Assembly (NCBI GenBank): GCA_035295165.1
Contig: DATGJN010000113.1
Location: forward strand, 1 to 64,000
DNA length: 64,000 nucleotides
Source: a bacterium
GTDB taxonomy: Bacteria; Sysuimicrobiota; Sysuimicrobiia; Sysuimicrobiales; Segetimicrobiaceae
Reading direction: 5' to 3'
In this document: positions 26,178-34,401 of the stretch, in pieces
Layout: each line of letters begins with the position of its first letter
Numbering within the stretch: the stretch's first letter is position 1
Notes under the pieces: model-generated
Seen by the model: the letters and a program-made list of their open reading frames with translations, nothing else
What the model was told of the DNA's origin: nothing
The model's database searches: none
Program-made: the position numbers and the translations under genes

Positions 26178-27986
26178 CTATGGCGCGGACCGCGGACCAC
26201 GACCGAGCGTGCCCGCGAACGTTACAAGACGCAGCCCTGCCTCGGTCCGATCATCCGCGACGTGAAAGCGGTACGACGGCGACCCCCACTGCTCGACTGC
26301 CTGCGGCGAGAAGAACGGGCCGGACAGCGGGATGTATGTCCATCGCGCCACGTGCGCGGTCGCGAGCCGTGTCACCAGCGCGTGGAAGTCGTTGGGTTGC
26401 GCCACGAACATCAGGGATTTCTCGAAGTAAACCGGCCCCGACCCCAGCGTCACCCACTCCAACGGGGTCACAACAACGTCGGCCAGCGCCGCCCGCAACG
26501 CCGCGTTTGTCCGTGCGTTGGTGGCCATCATCTCCGCGACCTGATCCACCCCCGACGCCTGGATGAGCAGGCTCACCGCGACTAACCCACCCGCCGCCAA
26601 GCGGAGTGAAGGCCAGAGCGCCGGTGCCGTTGCGCGGGCGCGGGCCACCGCCGCGGCAGACAGCCACACCAGCGGAGGCAGGATCGGCAACAGGTACCGG
26701 GGCCCCCACTGGAGCCCACCATGCGTCCCTGTAACGATGATGCCGCCGGTGAAGAGGCCGACGACCAGCCACAAAAAGCGTTCCCACCTCGCGAGCGGCC
26801 CCGGCAGGAGCGCCAGCAGGAAAAACGGCGCTGCGGGGAGCAGACCTGAGACGTCCGTCCTGCCCGCGAACAGCAACAAGCCGACGGTGACCCCGAGAAC
26901 GCCGCCGGCCGCGAGTGCGCGTTCGCCGCCTCGCGCGGCCCCCGCGCGCAGCAATAGACCGGCGACCAGGAGCCCGGTCGCCAGCAGCGCGCCGACGCCG
27001 ACCGCGTGCGGGTTGAACGAATAGTAGTCGATCGAGATCAGCTGGAAGTACGCGTTCCCCAGTTTGTCCGTAATCCACGCCGCGGCCTCGTGGCCCGTTG
27101 CGGTTGCCACCACGCCGTGCACGCGGCTCGCGGCCAAGCCCTCGCCTTTCCACCCGAGCAGGCTGCCGCTCAATGCACGGTTCAGCGCCCAGAGGACCCC
27201 GACCGGGACGACGAGGCCCGCGATCATGGCTATCGCGCCCCGGACGCGGTCGCGCGCGGCGACGCAAACCCACGCGGCGAGCACTGCCGGAATCAGCACG
27301 TATATCTCATTCCGAAGCCACAGCGCCAATCCCAACAGGGCGCCGGCGAGCTCAAGATCGAGCGTCCGACGTGCGGATTCGGAGTCGCACGCTCGCACCG
27401 CGAGCGCGAGCGCCGCCGCGCTGAGGAACACGACGGGCGCGTGGTCCCAGAACACCGCGCTGTAGATGGCCAACGGCGTGGCGAGCCCGAGTGCGAGCGC
27501 TCCCCACCCCGCCAACACGGGTGCGGTTCGCGCAAGCACCCCGTGCGTCACCCAGACGGTTCCGAGGCCCGCGAGGAACGGGAGCAAGACCAACCCGGCG
27601 TTCCCCAGACTGCGGTACAGCGGGGCGACGAGCGCCGGAAAATACGGCGGGTACGAGACATAGTATCGGCCGTGGCGGACAAAATGGAACCACGGGCCAA
27701 ACGGAAAGTACGTCCCCGCGGGATCGAGGGACGCCGCCGGATACGTCACGGCCACGCCGTCGGCGCCGTGGCGCAGCAAGCTCTCGACCTGCACGAACCG
27801 CACTGCGGAGTCCGGGGACCAGAATCCCCGGCTGGACGAGAATGTCAACCCAACGGTGACATAAGCCGCCGCACAGACGAGCAGCACCATCCAGACGGAC
27901 GCGATACTGCGACCGGTCGTCCTGGCGGCCTCGTTCGGTGCGCACACGGAAGTCAGCTCACGAATCGCTCGTGCATCGTTCACCAT
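26178..27986 (-). CDS. GT39-like polyprenyl-phosphate-dependent membrane glycosyltransferase
   Basis: A 602 aa polytopic membrane protein with about 12 hydrophobic segments. The first periplasmic loop has GFWSPDSAVRFVQVESLL, where the aspartate matches the catalytic acid of the PMT/ArnT-like fold, and FVRHGRYYVSYPPYFPAL. The C-terminal soluble part is about 110 aa. Enzymes of this kind transfer sugars from polyprenyl phosphate donors on the periplasmic side. It is only distantly similar to the two other GT39-like proteins here. The downstream end converges with the GT2 gene. Confidence 0.75.
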   Translation of the reverse strand: MVNDARAIRELTSVCAPNEAARTTGRSIASVWMVLLVCAAAYVTVGLTFSSSRGFWSPDSAVRFVQVESLLRHGADGVAVTYPAASLDPAGTYFPFGPWFHFVRHGRYYVSYPPYFPALVAPLYRSLGNAGLVLLPFLAGLGTVWVTHGVLARTAPVLAGWGALALGLATPLAIYSAVFWDHAPVVFLSAAALALAVRACDSESARRTLDLELAGALLGLALWLRNEIYVLIPAVLAAWVCVAARDRVRGAIAMIAGLVVPVGVLWALNRALSGSLLGWKGEGLAASRVHGVVATATGHEAAAWITDKLGNAYFQLISIDYYSFNPHAVGVGALLATGLLVAGLLLRAGAARGGERALAAGGVLGVTVGLLLFAGRTDVSGLLPAAPFFLLALLPGPLARWERFLWLVVGLFTGGIIVTGTHGGLQWGPRYLLPILPPLVWLSAAAVARARATAPALWPSLRLAAGGLVAVSLLIQASGVDQVAEMMATNARTNAALRAALADVVVTPLEWVTLGSGPVYFEKSLMFVAQPNDFHALVTRLATAHVARWTYIPLSGPFFSPQAVEQWGSPSYRFHVADDRTEAGLRLVTFAGTLGRGPRSAP

Positions 27987-28032
27987 GCAGACACCGTCCC
28001 TCGTGTACGAGCCGGGGCCGCGAGGACACGCG

Positions 28033-29610
28033 CTACTGAGCGCGCGCCGCGTCTTTGGCGACGATCAGCGTCACCCAGACGGCCTTGAAGTCGTCGATTC
28101 TCACCAATCTGTACCCGGTCTCGAGATCGGATTGCAACCGCTGTTGCATCTGCGGTGAAAACGGCAGGGTCGTGATGACCCACACCCGCGGATAGCGCAC
28201 GCTGAGACGTCTCACCCACGCCGAGTCGAACGTGGCCCGGCGACTGCCGGAAGGCAGCGCCTCAACAGGGGTGAGATCGAGCGAGTCGTTGTGCCCGCGA
28301 AAGTAGTACGTGAACGCGATCTTGGCGGCAGGACCGTTGTAGAGGATGAGATCCCCGGGGCTCACACGAGCCCGCACAAGCTCGGCGGCGGCACGCCAAT
28401 TGTACAGGCGGTAGTTGGGGTCGAAATAGTACCGCGACAACACGGGTACGCTGTACGCGAGGAGCCCGACGACCATCAGCGCAACGATGCGGTCTCGCTG
28501 CCCGCGGAACCGGTCGGCAAGGGCCAGCACGCCCGCGGCCGTCAGCATCGCGTAGAACGGCCCAAGAAACGAGAACCACCGCATGTAAAACATCGGCTCC
28601 CGCAGGGACACGATGAACATGATCCCGATCGGCATCACGAACACTGTGCCGACCAGCGCAGCTGCGCGCCCGTGAAACGCGGGGGACCTCAGGCCCCACC
28701 AGAGCGCGAGCAGAAACGGCAGTAGAATAGTTAACTCTTCGAGCGGGGGTCGGGAGCCAACCGCAAAATACGTGCCAAGCCCGAACAGGGTCCCGCCGAA
28801 GGAGTAGAGCGCCAGCAGGTCGCCCAACATCGACAGCGTAGCCGGGTTCCGGTACCAGGCCCAGACGTGTCCATTCGTCGCCTGATACCAGAGAGATGGC
28901 ATCCAGGGAAGCACCACCGCCAGGGTCGCTGCAGCAGCCGCGAACCACTGCCAGAATACGCGGCGCTCGCCGCGCAACATCCACACCCCTTGCGCGCCGA
29001 TCACCAGGGCGCTGAGGTAGTGCGTGTAGGCCATCGCGGCGCTCACCGCCACGTACGCCGCCCAGCGACCCCAACCGCCGCGCTCAACGGCGGTCAAAAG
29101 CAGCAGTGTCGAGGCGAGCCCCAGCGTGCCCAGCAGCGGATACATCCGAGCTTCCTGGCCGGCCATGATCTCAAACGGCGAGACCGCAACGATGAACGCC
29201 GCGAGCAGGGCCACGCGCTCCGACGAGAGCCGGCGCGCAAGAAGGTACGTCAGCCACACCGAGGCCGCGCTGAAACACGCCGAGGGCGTTCTCAATGCGA
29301 TCTCGCTGGTGCCGGCGAGCCCGGTCCACTCCTTCATCAGGGCGTAGTACAGCGGAGGGTGCGCGTCCTCCAGGCGAAGATGGAGCAGCATGTCAGACCA
29401 GCTCATGCGGGTGATGTGGTACACGAACATCTCGTCGAACCACAGGCTGTTGCGACCGAGCAGGGCGAACCGGAGGAAAATCGCGAGGGCGATCACCGCA
29501 CCCAGAACCGTGGACGGAGCGAGCTGGATCTCTCGCGCCCACCACGACGCTCTCGGAACCTCCGGCCGGAGAAACTCCGTACCGATCCCGATCTCGAGAT
29601 GATCGCTCAT
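28033..29610 (-). CDS. GT39-like membrane glycosyltransferase, paralogue 1
   Basis: A 525 aa protein with about ten membrane helices. The N-terminal loop NSLWFDEMFVYHITRMSW carries the Asp-Glu pair typical of PMT/ArnT-type glycosyltransferases, followed by AHPPLYYALMKEWTGLAGT and IMAGQEARMYPLLGTLG. A soluble C-terminal region of about 100 aa follows. The ATG has GGAG five bases upstream. It lies directly after pilA1, separated by a perfect stem-loop. It is clearly paralogous to the plus-strand gene at 30783-32378. Pilin or exopolysaccharide glycosylation is the inferred role. Confidence 0.85.
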   Translation of the reverse strand: MSDHLEIGIGTEFLRPEVPRASWWAREIQLAPSTVLGAVIALAIFLRFALLGRNSLWFDEMFVYHITRMSWSDMLLHLRLEDAHPPLYYALMKEWTGLAGTSEIALRTPSACFSAASVWLTYLLARRLSSERVALLAAFIVAVSPFEIMAGQEARMYPLLGTLGLASTLLLLTAVERGGWGRWAAYVAVSAAMAYTHYLSALVIGAQGVWMLRGERRVFWQWFAAAAATLAVVLPWMPSLWYQATNGHVWAWYRNPATLSMLGDLLALYSFGGTLFGLGTYFAVGSRPPLEELTILLPFLLALWWGLRSPAFHGRAAALVGTVFVMPIGIMFIVSLREPMFYMRWFSFLGPFYAMLTAAGVLALADRFRGQRDRIVALMVVGLLAYSVPVLSRYYFDPNYRLYNWRAAAELVRARVSPGDLILYNGPAAKIAFTYYFRGHNDSLDLTPVEALPSGSRRATFDSAWVRRLSVRYPRVWVITTLPFSPQMQQRLQSDLETGYRLVRIDDFKAVWVTLIVAKDAARAQ

Positions 29611-29625
29611 AGGCGCTCCAAGACA

Positions 29626-29653
29626 CCGAGGGGAGGCGCTCGCCTCCCCTCGG
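29626..29653 (-). terminator. Strong stem-loop downstream of pilA1
   Basis: A 12 bp perfect stem (CCGAGGGGAGGC pairing with GCCTCCCCTCGG) with a four-base loop lies between the pilA1 stop and the GT39 start, on both strands. There is no run of T after it, so it may act as a partial terminator or a 3' RNA stabiliser for abundant pilin mRNA rather than a full stop. Confidence 0.6.
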
Positions 29654-29671
29654 TACCGGATCGAGCCGTGG

Positions 29672-30079
29672 CTAGAACGACGCGCTCGTCTGCGTACTCC
29701 CGTCGCTGCTCAACGTCAAGGTCATCGTCTGACCCGCAACTGGGGTGCCTGTAGTCCCGGTCGCGGTCGCAACGACGCTCGCCGCGGTCCCCGTGCCCAC
29801 CGTGTACGTCCACTTCGCGTTACCCGGCTGGACGAACCCGATCGACGGGAGTGTCCCGTTCACGAACGTGTTGTACTGCTGGTAGTAGGCCCACTCCATG
29901 GTCTTGATCTCCTGGAGCGCGTTGCTCGCCTCGGCCTTGTAGGCCTTCTGGCGGGCGCCGAGGTACAGCGGCACCGCCGCCGCAATCAGAATGCCGATGA
30001 TCGCGAGCACGACCACCAATTCGATCAGGGTGAAACCCCGATCTTCCTGCCGGATCTTGTCGTGCAGCCACTTAAACAT
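29672..30079 (-). CDS. pilA: Major type IV pilin, paralogue 1
   Basis: A 135 aa prepilin. The 15-residue charged leader ends KIRQEDRG and the mature protein begins FTLIELVVVLAIIGILIAAA, with Phe1, Glu5 and Pro22 conserved. The rest is YKAEASNALQEIKTMEWAYY, then a Thr/Gly-rich C-terminal half ending in SASF. There are no cysteines, so the classical disulfide-bounded D-region is absent. The mature chain of 120 residues has 12 aromatic residues, half of them between 48 and 67. It is the last of three pilin genes here, followed by a stem-loop and a glycosyltransferase. Confidence 0.93.
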   Translation of the reverse strand: MFKWLHDKIRQEDRGFTLIELVVVLAIIGILIAAAVPLYLGARQKAYKAEASNALQEIKTMEWAYYQQYNTFVNGTLPSIGFVQPGNAKWTYTVGTGTAASVVATATGTTGTPVAGQTMTLTLSSDGSTQTSASF

Positions 30080-30208
30080 TGCCCCTGTCCACCCCCTCTG
30101 ATTCCCTTGCGCCGGCGCCGGCCGGTTCGAAGTTGATCCGTCTCGTACATACCCACTCCGGTCAGATTCAGGACATCACTCGGACAGGTACGAGTCGAAC
30201 GATTCCTG

Positions 30209-30613
30209 CTAAAACGTGGCGGCCGCGCTCGAACTCCCGTCGCTGCTCAGCACCACCGACATGGATTGATTCGCCACCGCAGTCCCCGTGCTCCCGATAG
30301 CGCTCATGGTCACGACCCCGGGGCCGACCGTGGGATTGCCGTACGACCAGATCTGGCTGCTCGGTGGCTGAAACCCTATCGACGCCAGTACGGCCGTAAA
30401 CGCATCGTACTGCTGGTAGTAGCCCCACTCGAGGGTCTTGAGCTCCTGCAGGACCGTGGCTGCTTCGGCCTTGTACGCCTTCATTCGGGCGCTGAGGTAG
30501 AGTGGTACGGCCGCCGCAACGAGGATCGCGATGATCGCCAGCACGACGACGAGCTCGATCAGCGTGAATCCTCCGCGCCTGTCGTTCCGGTGGAGCCGGG
30601 ACCGTCTGCGCAA
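30209..30613 (-). CDS. pilA: Major type IV pilin, paralogue 2
   Basis: A 134 aa prepilin with leader MRRRSRLHRNDRRGG and mature start FTLIELVVVLAIIAILVAAA. It shares the YKAEA-x5-QELKTLEWGYYQQY block and the SSDGS C-terminal block with the other two pilins. No cysteines are present. The start is a TTG at 30611-30613, supported by a strong AAGGAGG seven bases upstream; no ATG or GTG is better placed. The 129 bp between it and pilA1 contains no recognised element. The leader is more basic than in the other two copies. Confidence 0.92.
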   Translation of the reverse strand: MRRRSRLHRNDRRGGFTLIELVVVLAIIAILVAAAVPLYLSARMKAYKAEAATVLQELKTLEWGYYQQYDAFTAVLASIGFQPPSSQIWSYGNPTVGPGVVTMSAIGSTGTAVANQSMSVVLSSDGSSSAAATF

Positions 30614-30782
30614 CGTCGCCCTCCTTCACCGATGACGTCGACTGTGGCCGATGCGTCCGAGCCAACCATCCTTCCCGCAGAAGCAATACCCAAACACGCA
30701 CCGTTAGGGACATGCGGAGACCGCACCTGGGACAGGGCCAGGGGGGCGTCTAAACTCTTGTCGCGGTTGGGCATGATACCCG

Positions 30783-32378
30783 GTGGTGGAGACTCACGTG
30801 ACGTCTCAGGGCGATGCCATGGCCATGCAACGGGCGGCCGGCCAGCCGGCGCCGTCGATGGCAGGGCGTCGGGGCTGGACCCGCGACATTCACATGAGTC
30901 CCAGCCTGATCTTCTCGGGTATCCTCGTGCTGGCGGCGGCGCTCCGCGTAGTCGAACTCGGCTGGCACAGCGTGTGGCTCGACGAGGCGTTCGTCGTCAG
31001 CGTTACGCGGGAGTCCTGGAGGGGTCTGCTGACGACCCTGCGGGCGGCGGATTCTCATCCTCCGCTCTACTATCTGCTCATCAAAGCCTGGACCGATGTG
31101 GCGGGGACGGGAGAAACGGCGCTGCGGTTCCCGTCGGCGTTCGCGAGCGTGGCCACGGTGGCGCTCACCTACGCGCTCGCGCGCCGCGTCGCGGGCACAC
31201 CGGCAGCCCTCCTCAGCGCGTTCCTCGTGGCCATGTCTCCGTTTGCGATTATGGCCGGACAGGAAGCCCGGATGTACGCCCTCTTGGGCATGCTCGCAGT
31301 GGGCTCCACCCTCGCCCTCCGCACCGCAGTCGACGAGGGCGGACGGCTGCGCTGGGGCGTCTACGCGCTGACCGCGGTCCTCATCGCCTACACGCACTAC
31401 TTGGGCCTGCTCGTCCTGATCGGCCACGGTCTCTGGATCGTGGGGTACGAGCGGAAACACACCGGTGCGTGGCTCGTGAGTATGGCCGTGGTGGCGGCGG
31501 CGTTTGCGCCCTGGCTGCCGGCGCTCGTGCACCAGACACTGCACGCCCCCACGTCCGGATGGTACCGGAGCGGCGACCTACCGATGGCGCTCGCGGATCT
31601 CGCGGGGTTGCTCGCGTTCGGCGGGTCGCTCGTCGGAACTGCGGGCTATCTCACCTGGTATACGGGCGGGCTGGGACCGCTCGAGACGATCGTCCTACTC
31701 TTCCCGTTTCTGGTGTTGCTGTGGTTTGGCGGGCAGGCGCTGCGAGCGCGCCATAGCTCGCTCCCGCTCGTCGCGCTCCCGGCACTCGTCCCGATCGCCG
31801 TGCTGTTCGGGATCTCGCTTGTCCACCCCATGTTCGTACCCCGCTGGTTCTCGTTTGTGGCGCCGTTCTACGCGATGGTGGTGGCCGCCGGGGTCTGGCA
31901 CATCGTGGAGCGCTTTGAGGGCAGGCGGGACCAGGCGATCGTGTTCCTTGTCGCGGCGTTGTTCCTATACAATGGTCCGGCGCTCGGCGAGTACTACTTT
32001 GCTCCGGACGCCAGGCCGTTCCAATGGCGACAGGCAGCGGCGGTCGTGGGAGACCACGTGCGTCCCGGTGACTTCTTCCTGTACGTGAGCCCGGCGGATC
32101 TGCCGTTTCGATATTACTTCCGCGACCCCTATCCCTCGACCGTTCTCCCATCGCCCGAGGCGCCGGTCGCAACCGGCGGGACGCTCACCGCGCCGGGTGC
32201 GCGCGACTTGGCGCGCCGGTACCCACGTGTCTGGCTCGTGGCCACGCTGCCATTCGGCGGTCCGGCACAGGACCGGCTGTTTTCGGCGCTCAACGGCGTC
32301 TACGGCATGGTGTGGCACGGAGACTTCGGCGGAGCGCACGTGTTTCTGCTCGAGCGCCGCGGCGCGGCGGTGCGGTAG
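30783..32378 (+). CDS. GT39-like membrane glycosyltransferase, paralogue 2
   Basis: A 531 aa polytopic protein, about ten helices, paralogous to the gene at 28033-29610: HSVWLDEAFVVSVTRESW carries the catalytic-type Asp-Glu, followed by HPPLYYLLIKAWTDVAGT and IMAGQEARMYALLGMLA. The soluble C-terminus has ARDLARRYPRVWLVATLPFG, nearly the same block as in paralogue 1. The start could be the GTG at 30783 or the ATG at 30819 or 30825; the first 12-14 residues look dispensable. It is inserted on the opposite strand between pilA2 and pilA3. Confidence 0.83.
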   Translation: MVETHVTSQGDAMAMQRAAGQPAPSMAGRRGWTRDIHMSPSLIFSGILVLAAALRVVELGWHSVWLDEAFVVSVTRESWRGLLTTLRAADSHPPLYYLLIKAWTDVAGTGETALRFPSAFASVATVALTYALARRVAGTPAALLSAFLVAMSPFAIMAGQEARMYALLGMLAVGSTLALRTAVDEGGRLRWGVYALTAVLIAYTHYLGLLVLIGHGLWIVGYERKHTGAWLVSMAVVAAAFAPWLPALVHQTLHAPTSGWYRSGDLPMALADLAGLLAFGGSLVGTAGYLTWYTGGLGPLETIVLLFPFLVLLWFGGQALRARHSSLPLVALPALVPIAVLFGISLVHPMFVPRWFSFVAPFYAMVVAAGVWHIVERFEGRRDQAIVFLVAALFLYNGPALGEYYFAPDARPFQWRQAAAVVGDHVRPGDFFLYVSPADLPFRYYFRDPYPSTVLPSPEAPVATGGTLTAPGARDLARRYPRVWLVATLPFGGPAQDRLFSALNGVYGMVWHGDFGGAHVFLLERRGAAVR

Positions 32379-32478
32379 TCTACCGCATGAAGATCGCTCA
32401 TGCGCGCCGCGCGACGCATGGCGCGTGGACGCGATGGCGCGGCGTGGGCGCAGGTGGCGTGAGGCGGCGGCACCAACG

Positions 32479-32507
32479 AGACGGGAGGCCCTGCGGCCTC
32501 CCCGTCT
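32479..32507. terminator. Bidirectional stem-loop between convergent GT39 and pilA3
   Basis: AGACGGGAGGCC and GGCCTCCCCGTCT form a near-perfect stem of about 12 bp with one bulge and a short loop. It lies between the stop of the plus-strand glycosyltransferase and the stop of the minus-strand pilin, so it can serve both directions. No long T run follows on either strand. Confidence 0.6.
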
Positions 32508-32526
32508 GATCGGTCCCGGACTGGAA

Positions 32527-32934
32527 CTAGAATGACGAGCTGGTCGTGACGCTTCCATCGCTGTTGAGCGTCAAGGTCATCGTCTTCCCGACGACGGGGC
32601 TCCCCGCCACTCCCGCCGCGCTCGCCACGATGTTCGCCGCCGTACCCGTTCCGATGGAGTAGTTCCAGTTGGCGCTGGCCGGCGCCGCAAAGCCGATCGC
32701 CGCCGGAGTCGCGTTCACGAACGTGTTGTACTGCTGGTAGTACCCCCACTCCATCGTCTTAACATCCTCAAATGTGCGGTTGGCCTCGGCCTTGTAGGCG
32801 CTGAGCCGGGAGTTCAGGTACAACGGCATCGCCGCCGCCAACATGATGCCGATGATCGCAAGCACCACCACCAACTCGATCAAGGTAAACCCGCGGTCCT
32901 CTTGCCGGATCTTCGCACGCAGCCGCCTGTACAT
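32527..32934 (-). CDS. pilA: Major type IV pilin, paralogue 3
   Basis: A 135 aa prepilin with leader MYRRLRAKIRQEDRG and mature start FTLIELVVVLAIIGIMLAAA. It shares DVKTMEWGYYQQYNTFVN with paralogue 1 and ends in NSDGSVTTSSSF. There are no cysteines. The ATG at 32932-32934 follows GGAGGGGGAAG at good spacing; an upstream in-frame ATG overlaps that site and is unlikely. It lies directly downstream of pilC in the motor operon, after a strong stem-loop. Confidence 0.93.
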   Translation of the reverse strand: MYRRLRAKIRQEDRGFTLIELVVVLAIIGIMLAAAMPLYLNSRLSAYKAEANRTFEDVKTMEWGYYQQYNTFVNATPAAIGFAAPASANWNYSIGTGTAANIVASAAGVAGSPVVGKTMTLTLNSDGSVTTSSSF

Positions 32935-33086
32935 CGCGTCTTCCCCCTCCATCCGCGCCCTCGGCCGTCCCGGCCGGTTCGTGTCCTCACCTCCTAGGTA
33001 CCCGGTCCCGCCGGCGGCCGCGACGTGTCGCTTGAAGGGTTCGAACGGTTCATTGGAGGCCTGCCTGACGCAAAAGGGGGAGAAAC

Positions 33087-33122
33087 GCAGCGGGAGGGGC
33101 GCGGACACCCTCTCCCGCTGCC
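33087..33122 (-). terminator. Stem-loop between pilC and pilA3
   Basis: GCAGCGGGAG and CTCCCGCTGC pair perfectly around a GC-rich loop. On the minus strand the hairpin is followed by GTTTCTCCCCCTTTTGCG, a weak T-containing tail. It could end pilB-T-C transcripts partially, or mark the 5' end of a separate, more abundant pilin mRNA. Confidence 0.55.
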
Positions 33123-33150
33123 AGATCGGACCCGGCCGCTGCCGGGGAGG

Positions 33151-34368
33151 TTACTTGATCGCGTTCGCGAGTCCGAAGATGGGGAGGTAGAGCGCGAGCA
33201 GCAGGCCGCCGATCACGGCCCCCATGCCGATGATCATGAGCGGTTCAAGGATGGAGGTCAGGCTGGCCACGGCCGCCTCTACTTCGGAGTCGTAAAAGTC
33301 GGCGACCTTGTTCAACATATTGTCGAGGGCGCCCGTCTCCTCGCCGACCCGCACCATCTGGACGACCATGAGCGGGAAGATGCCGCTGGCTCCAAGCGGG
33401 ATCGCAATACTCTCGCCCTCGCGGATGCTCGAGCGGATCGAGTCGACGGCACGCCCCAGTACCGAGTTGTCGATCGCCTGGCCGACCACCTCGAGCGCCC
33501 GCATGATCGGGACGCCGCTGCTGACGAGCGTGCCGAACGTGCGGGTAAAGCGCGCCACAACGATCTTCTTGACGAGCGGTCCGAGCACCGGCAGGCGTAG
33601 CTTGAGCCGGTCGTACTGCTCGCGGCCGACCCGCGTGCGGACGTACCGGCGTAGGGCGAAGACGGTGCCCCCGATCACGATGGTCGCCAACCACCAGAAG
33701 TGCCGGATGATCAGGCTCACCCCGACGGCAATCTGAGTCGGGATCGGCAGCGGCGCGTTGCCCCCGAGCTGTTTGAAGAAGTCGGCGAACTGCGGGATGA
33801 TGACAATCGTCATGAACATGAGGGCGCTCAACGCCGCGACCGCCAGCAGGATCGGGTAGGTCATCGCCGACTTGATCTTGTGGCGCAGCGCCATCTCCTT
33901 CTCGAGGAAGGTGGCAAGCCGCAGTAGGACGTCGTCGAGCACGCCGCCGGCCTCACCGGCGCGCACCATGTTCACGTACAGGTTGTTGAACACCCGTGGA
34001 TGCTTCGCGAGCGCGGCGCTCAGGGTGGACCCGCCCTCGATGTCGACGCGGATGTGCCCGATCGTCTCCTTGAGGATCGGCTGCGTCACCTGCTCTTCCA
34101 AAATCGTGAGGGTCCGCACGAGCGAGAGGCCGGCGTTGATCATCGTCGCGAACTGCCGGCTGAACACCACGAGGTCCTTCAGCCCGACGCCGCGCCAGCG
34201 CCGGAAGATGTCCTCGACGTTCTGCGACTTCTTCTTCTGATGGAGCGCCGTGACGAAGAACCCCATGTCCCAGAGCTTCTGGGCCACGATCGCCTCGCTG
34301 TCGCCCTCCAGCGCGCCGGCCAAGAGCTTGCCGCTGTTGTCCCGCGCCGTGTACTCAAACACAGCCAT
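33151..34368 (-). CDS. pilC: Type IV pilus inner-membrane platform protein PilC
   Basis: A 405 aa protein of the T2SF/PilC family that couples the PilB and PilT motors to pilin assembly. Two cytoplasmic T2SF helical domains (about 70-190 and 275-395) are each followed by membrane helices; the usual three segments are visible (about 170-190, 220-240, 375-395). Motifs include FSRQFATMINAGLSLVRTL, PRVFNNLYVNMVRAGEAGG and FTRTFGTLVSSGVPIMRAL. It is full length and lies directly downstream of pilT. Confidence 0.95.
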   Translation of the reverse strand: MAVFEYTARDNSGKLLAGALEGDSEAIVAQKLWDMGFFVTALHQKKKSQNVEDIFRRWRGVGLKDLVVFSRQFATMINAGLSLVRTLTILEEQVTQPILKETIGHIRVDIEGGSTLSAALAKHPRVFNNLYVNMVRAGEAGGVLDDVLLRLATFLEKEMALRHKIKSAMTYPILLAVAALSALMFMTIVIIPQFADFFKQLGGNAPLPIPTQIAVGVSLIIRHFWWLATIVIGGTVFALRRYVRTRVGREQYDRLKLRLPVLGPLVKKIVVARFTRTFGTLVSSGVPIMRALEVVGQAIDNSVLGRAVDSIRSSIREGESIAIPLGASGIFPLMVVQMVRVGEETGALDNMLNKVADFYDSEVEAAVASLTSILEPLMIIGMGAVIGGLLLALYLPIFGLANAIK

Positions 34369-34401
34369 GCTGGTGTGCCTCCCTTCCGACCCGGGCGTCC
34401 G

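Noticed and set aside
29672-30079. Pilin 1 as a Geobacter-type conductive e-pilin
   Set aside because: Aromatic content is about 10 percent, but a gap of over 40 residues without aromatics and the full-length C-terminal half do not fit the known e-pilin pattern.
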